Counted from the first letter of the stretch, positions 1-10,680 are shown. The stretch is 64,000 bases of DNA from JBNJGB01 sp051747385 (GCA_051747385.1 JBNJGB010000025.1:1-64000), one strand, 5' to 3'. Notes: a model not told the origin generated them from the letters alone. A program made the numbers and translations.

Positions 1-198
1 TCCAGTGGGACCGCCGTCCTCGACCGTCGAAGCGGCGGCCCCGACAGCGATCGCCCACACCGGGAAAATGAGAAGTGAGTAGGTTTGACCCCACTCGCTC
101 ATCTCCCCGGCTCGGAAGGGCTCGCGCCAAGGCGCGAAGCCGCAAAGACACGGAGAACACGGGTAAGATCCAGTGGGACCGCCGTCCTCGACCGTCGA

Positions 199-298
199 NN
201 NNNNNNNNNNNNNNNNNNNNNNNNNNNNNNNNNNNNNNNNNNNNNNNNNNNNNNNNNNNNNNNNNNNNNNNNNNNNNNNNNNNNNNNNNNNNNNNNNN
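199..298. other. assembly gap (100 N)
   Basis: A run of exactly 100 N, the usual placeholder for a gap of unknown size. The bases on both sides match continuous sequence at 1-98, so the true gap could be zero or a whole number of repeat units. Confidence 0.95.
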
Positions 299-332
299 AG
301 CGGCGGCCCCGACAGCGATCGCCCACACCGGG

Positions 333-362
333 AAAATGAGAAGTGAGTAGGTTTGACCCCAC
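333..362 (-). repeat. 30-bp 3'-flanking element, copy next to the GNAT gene
   Basis: On the minus strand this reads GTGGGGTCAAACCTAC followed by TCACTTCTCATTTT. It begins 3 nt after the stop codon of the GNAT gene. The same 30-mer is at 65-94, and a one-base variant at 10969-10998 lies 5 nt after the stop of the large lipoprotein. An AT-rich sequence placed twice just past a stop codon may be a 3'-UTR or mobile-repeat end. Function unknown. Confidence 0.6.
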
Positions 363-365
363 TCG

Positions 366-902
366 CTACCCCCCGAGGGCGCGGAACTCCTCGGCGGTGA
401 TGCCCACGATCACCGTGTCCCAGTAGCGCCCGGCCCGGTACAGGGACTCGCGGCGGCGGCCCTCCTCGGTCCAGCCGCAGCGATCGACGTAGAGCTTCAG
501 GGAGGCCTCGTTGAAGGCATAGATGTGCGCCTCGAGGCGGTGCAGGTTCACGTGGTCGAAGGCCACGCGCGCCATGGTGTTCACCGCGTCCGTGCCATAG
601 CCGCGTCCCTGGAGGTCCCGGCGGCCGATCACGACCCCGTGCACGGCGTGGCGGTTGATCCAGTCGATGCCCCACAGGCCCGTGTAGCCGATGACGCCCT
701 CGTCGGGCACCTCGATCACCAGGCGTTTGGTGTTCGGATCGGTCGTGACCCGCTCGAAGAAGCGCTCCTGGTTCCCCATGGACAGGGGCCAGGAGAACTC
801 GATCATCGCCCCGACCTCCGGGTCGTTGTGGAAGTCCCGGAGCAGGGGCAGGTCCTCGCGCTCCACGGCCCGGATCGTCACCTTGCGGCCCACGAAATGC
901 AT
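366..902 (-). CDS. GNAT family N-acetyltransferase (RimJ/PseH-like)
   Basis: A 178-residue single-domain GNAT. The N-terminus (residues 1-20, GRKVTIRAVEREDLPLL) is typical of the RimJ/RimL/PseH group. The acetyl-CoA loop is the RDLQGRGYGTDA segment near residue 100, and a late DRCGWTEEGRRRE segment closes the fold. The ATG at 902 is preceded by AAGGAGG, which fixes the start. It is the last gene of a seven-gene run, 10 nt after the first FemAB-like gene. Because the locus also has PglF-, PglE- and PglC-type enzymes, it could acetylate a UDP-4-amino sugar as PseH does. That role is inferred; protein acetylation is the alternative. Confidence 0.8.
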   Translation of the reverse strand: MHFVGRKVTIRAVEREDLPLLRDFHNDPEVGAMIEFSWPLSMGNQERFFERVTTDPNTKRLVIEVPDEGVIGYTGLWGIDWINRHAVHGVVIGRRDLQGRGYGTDAVNTMARVAFDHVNLHRLEAHIYAFNEASLKLYVDRCGWTEEGRRRESLYRAGRYWDTVIVGITAEEFRALGG

Positions 903-912
903 CTCGCCTCCT

Positions 913-2004
913 TCAGCCCTCGCTGTCCTCGGGTGCTGCCGTCGCAGGGGCGCGGTAGGCGGGGAAGAACCCGGGCGCCGGCTCGAAGGTCCGACCACAC
1001 GCCGCCTCCCGGGCCCGCCGGCGCTCGAGCAGCGCCTCGCAGGCCTCCTCGTCGTGCACGCGCCGCCCCGCCCGGAAGGACACCACGCCGTTCGGCGCGA
1101 ACGCCTTCTTGTAGCGGAAGATCCCGTCCTCGCCGCCGTAGCCGCCGCCCAGGACGAAGGCCTCCCTGCCCCGCTCCATGCCCCAGCGCACCACGGCGTG
1201 CTTGAGCAGGTCGTTCGGCCGCTTCCTGAACGCGTCCCGCACCGTCCCGCCGAGGAACGAGTACAGGTGGCGCGCCGAGACGAGGACCAGCTCCGTGGAG
1301 ACGATCCGCGCGTCGTCCCACACGTGGAAGAAGGCGAACTGCCCGGGAAGCTCACGGACGATGGCCCGGAAGAAGCCCTCGTCGAAGTAGAAGCCCCGCG
1401 CCGCGCTCCGGCGGTCCATGGTGCCGTAGTAGATGTCCAGGAACGCCCCCAGCCGGGCACCCTCCTCGTCGACCTCCACGGACAGGTCGCTGCGCCGGGC
1501 CTTCTTCACGTTCTTCCGGACCTTGTGGGCGTAGTCCATCCACAGGTCCCCCGGCGGGAGATCGAGCCGCCGGACCACGTTCGGCATGACGTCCACGACC
1601 TCGCCCCGGAAGGGCACGAGCTGATCGGGGAACAGCGACAGGCGCGCGAACTGGCTCACGATCCCCGCGTCCGCGGCCCACGCGTCGAACGCGTCCCAGA
1701 ACGCCACGGGATCGGGCGCACCCCGACGATAGGGCCCCCCGTAGCCGTAGGGCGTGACGAGGTCCCACCGGGGGTCGTCGTCGGCCGCCCAGTCCTCCGC
1801 CCGGACGGGGCGCGCCACGACCGGGTAGAGCACGGCCCCGCAGGGATCCTCCCAGGACGCCGCGAGCACGTGGTCGACGTCCCGGGTGAAGCGCTCCACG
1901 TAGGCCGGGTGTGCCTGCACCTCCCGGTCGGGGAAGGCCTCCCAGGCGGCGGTCCAGGCCGCGCGCTGCGACTCGTCCGCGGCGTCGAGGATCCGCAGGC
2001 TCAT
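913..2004 (-). CDS. FemAB-like acyltransferase 1 (BioF2/FemAB-type GNAT)
   Basis: A 363-residue protein of the FemAB-like GNAT superfamily found in polysaccharide loci. The diagnostic stretch is DYAHKVRKNVKKARR (near residue 155), followed by YYGTMDRR and, in the C-terminal half, YSFLGGT and LGGGYGGEDGIFRYKKAF. FemAB proteins transfer aminoacyl groups from tRNA to peptidoglycan precursors; the related proteins in glycan clusters are of unknown specificity. The start ATG at 2004 overlaps the stop of the upstream gene by 4 nt. A paralogue lies three genes upstream and shares the motifs. Probably modifies a glycan or lipid-linked sugar with an acyl or amino acid group (inference). Confidence 0.75.
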   Translation of the reverse strand: MSLRILDAADESQRAAWTAAWEAFPDREVQAHPAYVERFTRDVDHVLAASWEDPCGAVLYPVVARPVRAEDWAADDDPRWDLVTPYGYGGPYRRGAPDPVAFWDAFDAWAADAGIVSQFARLSLFPDQLVPFRGEVVDVMPNVVRRLDLPPGDLWMDYAHKVRKNVKKARRSDLSVEVDEEGARLGAFLDIYYGTMDRRSAARGFYFDEGFFRAIVRELPGQFAFFHVWDDARIVSTELVLVSARHLYSFLGGTVRDAFRKRPNDLLKHAVVRWGMERGREAFVLGGGYGGEDGIFRYKKAFAPNGVVSFRAGRRVHDEEACEALLERRRAREAACGRTFEPAPGFFPAYRAPATAAPEDSEG

Positions 2005-3095
2005 CCTCGCCCCTCCCGGCAGGCGGCGATCACGGCGTCGGCGACGCGGTCCAGGTCGCTCGCGCCGTAGCGCATGTCGCAGTGGAGGGAGAGCACGCGC
2101 CGGGACAGGGAGAGGTCCGCCCGCTCCAGGCCCTCCAGGACCGGCTCGTCGAGGGGCCACAGCACCGCCGGGTAGATGGACCGGTCGATGAGGTGTCGCT
2201 TCACGGCATCCCGCGCACGTCCGCTGTCGAAGACCAGGATCGCAGAGAAGGGGCAGCTTCGCCCGTCCCCGCGCAGGACGGTCACGCCGCGCGCGTCGCC
2301 GAGGCGGGCCGCGAGCAGGGCATGGTTCGCGCGCCGGACCTCCCGCCAGGCGTTCACCGGGAAGGTCCTGAGCAGGGCACGCGTGGCCTCCGTGACGGCC
2401 GAGATCTCGCCGCGCGCGATGTCGTCCTCGCCGGCCATGGCCAGGCGCCGGAAGGCGTCCTTCTCGACCGGGTGCCCGTCCAGGTAGAGGCCCTTGAGCA
2501 CCATGGCGGCCAGCTTGCGCCCGGCGGCCCTCTCCCGCTCCGGAGTCACGGGCGGCGCGTCGGGCAGGGCCCGGGCCGACGGCGACCAGGCGACGCCGCC
2601 CTCGGGCACGGGGAGCGTCTTCCGCAGGGAGGCGATGGCGAAGTCCGCGTCGCTGCCCTGGGCCCAGGGAGACCAGGGATCGTGGGTGTGATCCTCGAGG
2701 ATGGCGGCGCCCCCCGCCCGCAGCCCGTCGAGGGGGGCGGCGTCGCGGAGGCCGAAGTGGTTCACGACCAGGACCACGTCGCCCTCGCGGGCGTCGACCG
2801 CGTCCGGGTCGAAGGGCTCGGTGGGGCGGTCGGGGTACAGGCGCGTCGGGAGGCCGGTGCCCACGGCGGCCTGGACCACCTCCTGGCACAGGAACGAGGG
2901 AACGTACAGGCGGCGCCAGCCCACGAAGCGGCGGCCGTGCTCCAGGACGAGGCGCAGGGCGTCGCGCCCGGAGCCCGTGAGGACGGCCTCGTTGCCCCAG
3001 GGGTAGACGTCGGCGGCGCTCCTCGGCGGCCAGCCCGCGGCGCCGTCCGCCGGCCAGTGGAGCTCCGAGCCGTGCTCCCAGCGGTCGCCGATCAT
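2001..3095 (-). CDS. DegT/DnrJ/EryC1-like PLP aminotransferase-fold protein
   Basis: A 364-residue protein that resembles DegT-type aminotransferases in divergent form: YVPSFLCQEVV resembles the substrate-loop region, VNHFGL sits where the family has its central strand, ILEDHTHD carries the cofactor-contacting Asp, and SLRKTLPVPEGG contains the expected PLP lysine. The usual SGTxAL motif is replaced by TGSGRDALRL near residue 40. Start and stop overlap the neighbours by 4 nt each. In FemAB-containing clusters such proteins are usually of unassigned function; a sugar aminotransferase is the likely role but the substrate cannot be named. Confidence 0.7.
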   Translation of the reverse strand: MIGDRWEHGSELHWPADGAAGWPPRSAADVYPWGNEAVLTGSGRDALRLVLEHGRRFVGWRRLYVPSFLCQEVVQAAVGTGLPTRLYPDRPTEPFDPDAVDAREGDVVLVVNHFGLRDAAPLDGLRAGGAAILEDHTHDPWSPWAQGSDADFAIASLRKTLPVPEGGVAWSPSARALPDAPPVTPERERAAGRKLAAMVLKGLYLDGHPVEKDAFRRLAMAGEDDIARGEISAVTEATRALLRTFPVNAWREVRRANHALLAARLGDARGVTVLRGDGRSCPFSAILVFDSGRARDAVKRHLIDRSIYPAVLWPLDEPVLEGLERADLSLSRRVLSLHCDMRYGASDLDRVADAVIAACREGRG

Positions 3096-3745
3096 CGGGC
3101 GTCCTTCCTGCGGGTCTGCTTCACCGCGGTCCAGTCCATGTCGTCGACCTCGTCCGGGTCCTGGTCCGGCGGCTTCACGTTGTCGGGGAACAGGACCTCG
3201 CCGAACGTCATGAGGAGGATCTTCAGGTCGAGCGCGAGGCTCCAGTGGTCGACGTACCACACGTCGTGCTCGAGCCTCTGGCGGAAGGTGAGGTTGTGGC
3301 GGCCGCTCACCTGCGCCCACCCCGTCAGGCCGGGCTTCACGTCGTGGCGCCGCCGGAACTCCTCGGGGTAGTGCTCCAGGTACTCCATGAGCAGCGGGCG
3401 CGGGCCCACCAGGCTCATGTCGCCCCGGAGCACGTTCCACAGGCCGGGGAACTCGTCCAGGCTGTGCTTTCGGAGGAACCAGCCGAAGGGGTGCATCCGC
3501 TCGCCCTCCGGGAGGATGTTCCCTTCCTCGTCGAAGGCCTCCAGCATGGACCGGAACTTCACGGCCTCGAAGGGCTCGCCGTGGAGACCCGGCCGGACCT
3601 GCCGGAACAACACCGGGCCCGGGCCCAGCTTCTTCTTGACGAGGAGGGCCGTCACCCCGAGGGCCGGCGCGGTGGCGGTCAGCAGCGTCGCGGAGCCCAC
3701 GACGTCCATGGCGCGCTTCAGGGCGCGCTGGAGGCGCTTGCTCAT
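3092..3745 (-). CDS. Undecaprenyl-phosphate sugar phosphotransferase (PglC-type monotopic phosphoglycosyltransferase)
   Basis: A 217-residue bacterial sugar transferase. One hydrophobic re-entrant segment (residues about 13-36) is followed by KFRSM (63-67), DEFPGLWNVLRGDMSLVGPRP (97-117) and KPGLTGWAQ, all signatures of the PglC core; the catalytic Asp-Glu pair is D97-E98. The family moves a sugar-1-phosphate from a UDP-sugar to undecaprenyl phosphate at the inner membrane, the first membrane step of glycan assembly. The short PglC-like form lacks the N-terminal helices of WbaP. With PglF-like and PglE-like genes nearby, a di-N-acetylbacillosamine-like sugar is a reasonable substrate (inference). 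Confidence 0.9.
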   Translation of the reverse strand: MSKRLQRALKRAMDVVGSATLLTATAPALGVTALLVKKKLGPGPVLFRQVRPGLHGEPFEAVKFRSMLEAFDEEGNILPEGERMHPFGWFLRKHSLDEFPGLWNVLRGDMSLVGPRPLLMEYLEHYPEEFRRRHDVKPGLTGWAQVSGRHNLTFRQRLEHDVWYVDHWSLALDLKILLMTFGEVLFPDNVKPPDQDPDEVDDMDWTAVKQTRRKDAR

Positions 3746-4881
3746 CGTTCGTCCTCCTCCTCGGCCGCCTCGGTCGGGGCGGCGGGGGCGCGGTAGGCCG
3801 GGAAGAAACCGGGGCGGGGGCGCCAGTCGACGCCCCGGGCGGCCTCGTGGCGGCGGCGGGCCTCCATGAGCCGCTCGTAGCGGGCCTCGTCCACCAGCCA
3901 GCGGCCGACCCGGAGGTCGCGCACGCCGTTCGGGGCGAAGGACCGCTTGTAGCGGAACAGGGGGTCGTGGCCGCCGTAGCCTCCCCCGATGACGAAGGTC
4001 GTGTAGCCGTGCTCGCGCCCCCAGCCGTGGACCGCGTGCTTCAGGTAGTCGTTGGCCCGGAGGCGGAAGGCCTCCCGCCGCGTCCCGCCCAGAAACGAGA
4101 ACAGGCTGTCCCCGGACACCAGCACCAGCTCCGTGGACACGACCTCGCCCCCGTGGAGGACGTGGACGAACAGGGCGCCATGGGGCACGCGCTCCAGGAT
4201 GGCCTCGAAGAACGAGCGCGGGAAGTAGAAGTGCTCGGCCGCGTGCTGCCGGTCCATGGTGCCGTAGTAGATGTCCAGGAAGGCGTCGAGGCGGCGCCCC
4301 TCGCGGTCCACCTCGAACTCCAGGCCGTGCTTCCGGGCCCGCTTCACGTTCTTCCGGACCTTGTGCTCGTAGTCCATCCACAGGTCGTCGGGATCGAGCG
4401 TCAGGTCCCGGACCACCGTGGGCATCCGGGCCACCACGTCGCCCGGATACGGGATGGGACCGGTGTGGCGCGGGTCGAAGTTCACGTACTCGCTCACCAG
4501 GCCGTGCTCCCGCGCCCAGGCGGCCTGCCCCGCGAAGAAGCGCTCCAGCAGCGCGACGCGCCCGGCCTCGTCGTCCACGGGATCCACCACGAAGGGCCCG
4601 GCGTAGCCGTGGGGGGGGCTCACCGTGTCCAGGGCGGCCTCCCCGTCCCACCACCCGGTGGCCCGGAGGTCCCGGAGCAGCAGGGGCTGCACGACCCGCC
4701 CGTCGGGGCCCGCGTACACGGCGCAGACGGGCTCGACGCCCTCCTCCGCGAACAGGCCGAGCCAGGCGGGATCGGCGAAGACGGACCAGCCCGGCCAGTC
4801 GTCCATGAGGGCGCACCAGCGGCGGAGGTCCTCCCCCTCCGCGCGCAGCACCTCGAAGCCCTGCTCGGTCGCCGTCGTCAT
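3742..4881 (-). CDS. FemAB-like acyltransferase 2
   Basis: A 379-residue paralogue of the first FemAB-like protein, with DYEHKVRKNVKRARKH, YYGTMDRQHAAEHFYF, FSFLGGTRREAFRLR and GGGYGGHDPLFRYKRSF in the same order. The ATG at 4881 overlaps the upstream stop (ATGA) and has GGAGGC 5-10 nt upstream; a second ATG at 4893 lies before the ribosome site and is less likely. The C-terminus ends in an acidic AEEEDE tail. Two FemAB-like genes in one operon suggest two successive substitutions on the glycan, or two acceptor sites; specificity is unknown. Confidence 0.75.
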   Translation of the reverse strand: MTTATEQGFEVLRAEGEDLRRWCALMDDWPGWSVFADPAWLGLFAEEGVEPVCAVYAGPDGRVVQPLLLRDLRATGWWDGEAALDTVSPPHGYAGPFVVDPVDDEAGRVALLERFFAGQAAWAREHGLVSEYVNFDPRHTGPIPYPGDVVARMPTVVRDLTLDPDDLWMDYEHKVRKNVKRARKHGLEFEVDREGRRLDAFLDIYYGTMDRQHAAEHFYFPRSFFEAILERVPHGALFVHVLHGGEVVSTELVLVSGDSLFSFLGGTRREAFRLRANDYLKHAVHGWGREHGYTTFVIGGGYGGHDPLFRYKRSFAPNGVRDLRVGRWLVDEARYERLMEARRRHEAARGVDWRPRPGFFPAYRAPAAPTEAAEEEDER

Positions 4882-6086
4882 CGGGGCCTCCATCGCGTCG
4901 CGAGCTCCCAGGCGCGCTTTCCGTGAAGCATCCAGCCCGGCCCCGTGAAGTCCCCCTGCCGGTCGAAGTGCTTCCGCAGCCACGGGGTCGGCGGCGCCAC
5001 CACGTCCCGGGCCCATCCCAGCGGGCCCTGCTCGCTCACCAGCACGTCCAGGGCCACGGTCCGCGCCGGTCCCAGCTTGGGCCGGCCGTCCGCCACCACG
5101 CCGTCGGCCGCCAGGAGCCTGCGGAGCGCGGCCCAGCGGAGGCGCCCGGGGTGCAGGGCGTCCAGCACGCGGTCGGGGATCGGCGTGTCCAGCAGGCTCC
5201 TCGCCATGGCCAGGGAGACGAACGCCCGACGCGGGACGCCGAGCGCCCGGACCTCGTCCAGATAGGCGTCCCAGTCGATCGGGTTGTCGCGCGCCACCCG
5301 GTCCACGTCCACGTGCAGCCGGAAGCCCGGCGCCCGCACGAAGCTGTGCAGGGACGTGTGCATGGACACGAAGGTCAGGGCGTCCACCGGCGCCGGCACC
5401 CGCACGTCGGGCGCACGGCGGGAGGGCACGCGGCGCTCCAACCACGCGTCGGACCGATCCCGGTGTCGCAGCGGGATCCACTTCCGGTCGAAGGACACGG
5501 GGCCGACGCTGATCCACAGGCCGACGCCGTCGGGGCCCTCGCCGCGGTACTCCACCCGGTCGGAGACCTGCCGCCCCTGTCGGCCCGGTGTCTCGAAGCC
5601 CAGGTCCGCCATGATGCGCCGGGTGACGTGCTCGTAGCCGCCGTCGACCAGCAGGTCGATGTCGCTGGAGCAGAACGCCCGCATGGGCAGGTCGCTCCCC
5701 AGCATCACGCCGCCGCTCTCCACGGCCGCGGTCCGGCACCCCGCGTCCTCCAGGCGTGCACACACCCGGCCCAGCGCGTCCACGAGGGCCTCCACGCGGG
5801 CCTCGTTCGCCTCCAGGAGATCGCGCCACGCCGGCGAGAGCTCCCCCGCGGGCAGGACGTCCGCCATGGCCGAGGCGACCAGGGCCTCCACCTGGTTGCG
5901 CCGCGCGAGGTCGCGGACGGCCTCGTCCCCCAGGCTGCGGTGGAGGTCCCGGAAGGCGCGATCCTCCGCCGCGCTCCGCGCTCCGCGCAGCGCCAGGGCG
6001 AGGAGGCGCCCGCCCTCGCCCAGGTCCTCCCGATAGGGTGCGACCGGAGCGGACGTCGCGCGGAGGCCGGGATCCTGCGTGCTCAG
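4878..6086 (-). CDS. Nucleotidyltransferase family protein (NTP_transf_5-like), likely CTG start
   Basis: The core has the nucleotidyltransferase pattern SDLPMRAFCSSDIDLLVDGG with the DxD metal pair, then WISVGPVSFDRKW and helical C-terminal repeats, as in uncharacterised nucleotidyltransferases of polysaccharide loci. Conventional calling gives a GTG at 5891, but the frame stays open upstream and reads GRLLALALRGARSAAEDRAF..., family-like sequence. No ATG, GTG or TTG precedes it. A CTG at 6086 has GGAGG 6 nt upstream and overlaps the previous stop as CTGA, the same 4-nt design as its neighbours. With that start the protein is 402 residues. Substrate unknown. Confidence 0.7.
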   Translation of the reverse strand: MSTQDPGLRATSAPVAPYREDLGEGGRLLALALRGARSAAEDRAFRDLHRSLGDEAVRDLARRNQVEALVASAMADVLPAGELSPAWRDLLEANEARVEALVDALGRVCARLEDAGCRTAAVESGGVMLGSDLPMRAFCSSDIDLLVDGGYEHVTRRIMADLGFETPGRQGRQVSDRVEYRGEGPDGVGLWISVGPVSFDRKWIPLRHRDRSDAWLERRVPSRRAPDVRVPAPVDALTFVSMHTSLHSFVRAPGFRLHVDVDRVARDNPIDWDAYLDEVRALGVPRRAFVSLAMARSLLDTPIPDRVLDALHPGRLRWAALRRLLAADGVVADGRPKLGPARTVALDVLVSEQGPLGWARDVVAPPTPWLRKHFDRQGDFTGPGWMLHGKRAWELATRWRPR

Positions 6087-7399
6087 GCGGCCTCCTCGCG
6101 TGCGATGAGCGGCCCGAGCACCTCGCCGAAGCGCCGCCGGAGAGCGGCCGGGCTGAAGTGCGTCTCCGCGACGCGCCGTGCGTTGGCGCGAAGCGTGGCC
6201 AGCCGCTCGGGGTCGGACGTCAGGCCGTCGATGGCCCGCGTGGCCGCGTCCGCGTCGTCCCTGGGGCAGACCACGCCCACGTCGTGCTCCCGGACGAGGT
6301 CGGCCAGGTCGCTCTCCTCGGACGTGAGGGCCAGGATGGCGCTCCCGGCGGCCAGGGCCGTGTAGGTCTTCGAGGGCACGGAGAGGTGCTCCGTGTCGGG
6401 CGCCTGGGTGACCACCGCCACCTCGGCCGTCGCCGCGGACCGCGGGAGCACCTCCCAGGGCTGGAACGGCAGGAGCGTCACGTCGTCCAGGCGGTGGGCG
6501 GCGACCTTGTCCTCGACGGCCGCGCGCCCCAGGCCGTCCCCGATGAACAGGAAACGCAGGTCGTCCCGGTCCCGCAGGCGGCGGGCCGCCTCCGTCAGGG
6601 TCTCGAGGCCGTGGCTGGCGCCCATGTTGCCGGAGTACATGACCGTGGTGCGGCCCACCTGGCCGTGCTCCCGGGCGAAGGGGTTGTCCTCCTTGGGGAT
6701 GGGGCGGATGGCGTCGGTGTCGGCCCAGTTGGGGATCGTCTCGAAGCGCACGCGGTCGGCGTCGGGGCCCAGGTCGGCCTTCATGGCGCGCGCCATGCGG
6801 TCGCCCAGGGTGATGACGACCTCGGCCCCCAGGAGAGCGCGCCGGTTAAGGGCGGACCAGGTGCGGACGACGGGGTGCCGCTCGGACATCCAGCCCATCT
6901 TCACGATGTGCTCGGGGTAGACGTCCCAGATGAGCAGGCCGTAGGGCAGGCCCCTGAGGCGCCGCGCGAGCCACGCGAGGTGGGGCAGCACGGGCGGATT
7001 GGTCACCGCGAGGACGAAGGGCCGGTCCCTCAGCCTCGCCACGCGCCAGGCGGCCCGCCCGGCGAACTTCAGCCACGACGCCGCCCGCGTCTCGAGGCTC
7101 CGGCGGTCGTAGGGCGTCGCCGCCTCCACGCACACCCGGTCCGAGCGCGTCGGGTGGGGCATCCCCGTGAGCACGAGCAGCGCCCCCCACCGATCGGCGA
7201 GGTCCTCCATCAACCCCTGGAACGCGGGGCTCTGCGACTGATTGAGGATGACCCAGCGATAGGTGTGGATGGCGCGCCTCCGCGTTCGGGCGGGTGGGGA
7301 GTATCGTGGGCCCGGCGCGACCGGGCAAGGTCCATGCCCCGCGCGGCTTCGTTGACGAGGGCTCACGCGCGTGATCAATGGAGTGGGAGTTCGGAGCAT
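6083..7399 (-). CDS. Group 1 glycosyltransferase (GT4)
   Basis: A GT-B glycosyltransferase: VMYSGNMGASHG begins the donor domain, FLFIGDGLGRA and LLPFQPWEVLP follow, and VPSKTYTALAAGSAILAL holds the nucleotide-contacting region with the E-x7-E type end. The first 43 residues of the longest frame (ATG at 7399) are Arg/Pro-rich and unlike the family. Recognisable sequence starts at HTYRWVILNQ, and a plausible minus-strand promoter (TTGCCC-N17-GATACT) lies inside the extension, so the real start is probably near 7270, where GGAGG precedes an ATC codon. It heads the seven-gene operon. Confidence 0.8.
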   Translation of the reverse strand: MLRTPTPLITRVSPRQRSRAGHGPCPVAPGPRYSPPARTRRRAIHTYRWVILNQSQSPAFQGLMEDLADRWGALLVLTGMPHPTRSDRVCVEAATPYDRRSLETRAASWLKFAGRAAWRVARLRDRPFVLAVTNPPVLPHLAWLARRLRGLPYGLLIWDVYPEHIVKMGWMSERHPVVRTWSALNRRALLGAEVVITLGDRMARAMKADLGPDADRVRFETIPNWADTDAIRPIPKEDNPFAREHGQVGRTTVMYSGNMGASHGLETLTEAARRLRDRDDLRFLFIGDGLGRAAVEDKVAAHRLDDVTLLPFQPWEVLPRSAATAEVAVVTQAPDTEHLSVPSKTYTALAAGSAILALTSEESDLADLVREHDVGVVCPRDDADAATRAIDGLTSDPERLATLRANARRVAETHFSPAALRRRFGEVLGPLIAREEAA

Positions 7400-7403
7400 T
7401 CAT

Positions 7404-7432
7404 TTGACCGAACGCGGAGACCTCACGATAAG
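7404..7432 (+). promoter_or_regulatory. sigma70-like promoter of the aminotransferase gene
   Basis: TTGACC (7404-7409), 17-bp spacer, GATAAG (7427-7432). The expected transcript start is about 25 nt before the TTG start codon at 7463, which has GGAGGAG just upstream. Confidence 0.5.
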
Positions 7433-7462
7433 GGCCATGGACATCCCACGTTCGGAGGAGAC

Positions 7463-8596
7463 TTGAGCCGAATCTACCTGTCGCCGCCCCACATGGGAGG
7501 TCGCGAGCGCGACCTGCTGCTCGACGCGTTCGACAGCAACTGGATCGCGCCGCTGGGGCCCCACGTCGACGCGTTCGAGCGCGAGATGGCCGAGGCCGTC
7601 GGCGTCGAGCACGCGGCGGCCCTGGCCAGCGGCACGGCGGCCCTGCACCTGGCGCTGCGCCTCCTCGGCGTGGGCCCGGGTGACGACGTGGTGGTCCCCA
7701 CCCTGACCTTCGTGGCGTCGCTGAACCCGGTCCTCTACCAGGGCGCGACGCCGGTGCTGCTCGACAGCGAGCGTGCGACGTGGAACATGGACCCGGACCT
7801 GCTGGCCGAGGAGCTTCGCGAGGCGGCGGACCGCGGCAGGCTCCCCAAGGCCGTGATCGCCGTGGACCTGTACGGCCAGTGCGCCGACTACGACGCCCTC
7901 GTGCCCCTGTGCGAGGAGTACGGGGTCCCGCTGGTGGAGGACGCCGCGGAGTCGCTCGGGGCCACGTGGCGCGGGCGGCCCGCCGGCAGCTTCGGGTGCA
8001 TGGCCGCCCTGTCCTTCAACGGCAACAAGATCATCACCACGAGCGGCGGCGGGATGCTGGTCTCGGACGACGAGGCCCTCGTCCGCCGCGCGCGGCACCT
8101 GTCCACCCAGGCCCGAGAGCCGGTGCTCCACTACGAGCACGCCGAGGTGGGCTACAACTACAGGATGAGCAACCTGCTGGCCGCCGTGGGCCGGGGTCAG
8201 CTCTCCGCGCTCTCCGAGCGCGTGGCCGCACGCCGGGCGAACTTCGCCTGGTACTCGGAGGCCTTCGCCGACGTGCCGGGCATCGAGATGATGCCCACGG
8301 AGCCCCGGGGCGAGAGCAACCGGTGGCTCTCGGTGGTGCTGATCGACGAGGAGGCCCTGGGTGTGGGCCCGGAGACCATCCGGCAGCACCTGGCGGAGCA
8401 GGACATCGAGAGCCGGCCCGTGTGGAAGCCCATGCACCTGCAGCCGGCCTTCCGGGGCCGATTTCGCCTGCGGGGGGGCGCCGTGGCGGAGGACCTCTTC
8501 CGCCGCGGGCTGTGCCTGCCGAGCGGCTCCGCGTTGACGAACACCGATCGGGAGCGCATCGTCCGGGGCATCCTGGAGTCCGCGGGGCGCACGTGA
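7463..8596 (+). CDS. UDP-4-keto-sugar aminotransferase (PglE/EpsN-type DegT family)
   Basis: A 377-residue DegT/DnrJ/EryC1 aminotransferase. SGTAALHLAL (56-65) and VEDAAESLG (about 158-166) are classic, and SFNGNKIITTSGGGML carries the PLP lysine K189 in the exact context seen in PglE, which makes UDP-4-amino-trideoxy-GlcNAc from the 4-keto sugar. The start is a TTG at 7463 with GGAGGAG upstream; the ATG at 7438 is out of frame. The next gene downstream encodes the 4,6-dehydratase that would supply the substrate. Strong family call; exact sugar inferred from context. Confidence 0.88.
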   Translation: MSRIYLSPPHMGGRERDLLLDAFDSNWIAPLGPHVDAFEREMAEAVGVEHAAALASGTAALHLALRLLGVGPGDDVVVPTLTFVASLNPVLYQGATPVLLDSERATWNMDPDLLAEELREAADRGRLPKAVIAVDLYGQCADYDALVPLCEEYGVPLVEDAAESLGATWRGRPAGSFGCMAALSFNGNKIITTSGGGMLVSDDEALVRRARHLSTQAREPVLHYEHAEVGYNYRMSNLLAAVGRGQLSALSERVAARRANFAWYSEAFADVPGIEMMPTEPRGESNRWLSVVLIDEEALGVGPETIRQHLAEQDIESRPVWKPMHLQPAFRGRFRLRGGAVAEDLFRRGLCLPSGSALTNTDRERIVRGILESAGRT

Positions 8597-8711
8597 CGGT
8601 CGAACCCCGAGCTCCGTCCCCCCGGCCCGGAGGCACCTCCCCGGGCCACCCCGCGTGTCGAGGTGACGCGCCGACCGATCAGAACCCATCTCCCGGGCAA
8701 CGAATCGCACG

Positions 8712-10661
<1,950 letters not shown>

Positions 10662-10680
10662 ACGCGCCGAGCTGCAGCAG

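Larger units (their letters stand above)
1..366. repeat. 168-bp direct repeat unit, second copy interrupted by the N gap
   Basis: Bases 1-98 recur exactly as 169-198 joined to 299-366. A unit of about 168 bp is therefore present at least twice, and the 100-N gap falls inside the second copy. The stretch at 121-168 carries a GCAAAGACACGG-type sequence related to the dispersed repeats at 10681 and 48257. Either a tandem array was collapsed by the assembler or scaffolding duplicated one end. I see no coding signal here. Confidence 0.75.

Noticed and set aside
5756..7462. Long 5' extension of the aminotransferase frame
   Set aside because: Antisense to the glycosyltransferase and nucleotidyltransferase genes; the TTG at 7463 has a ribosome site and matches the family start.
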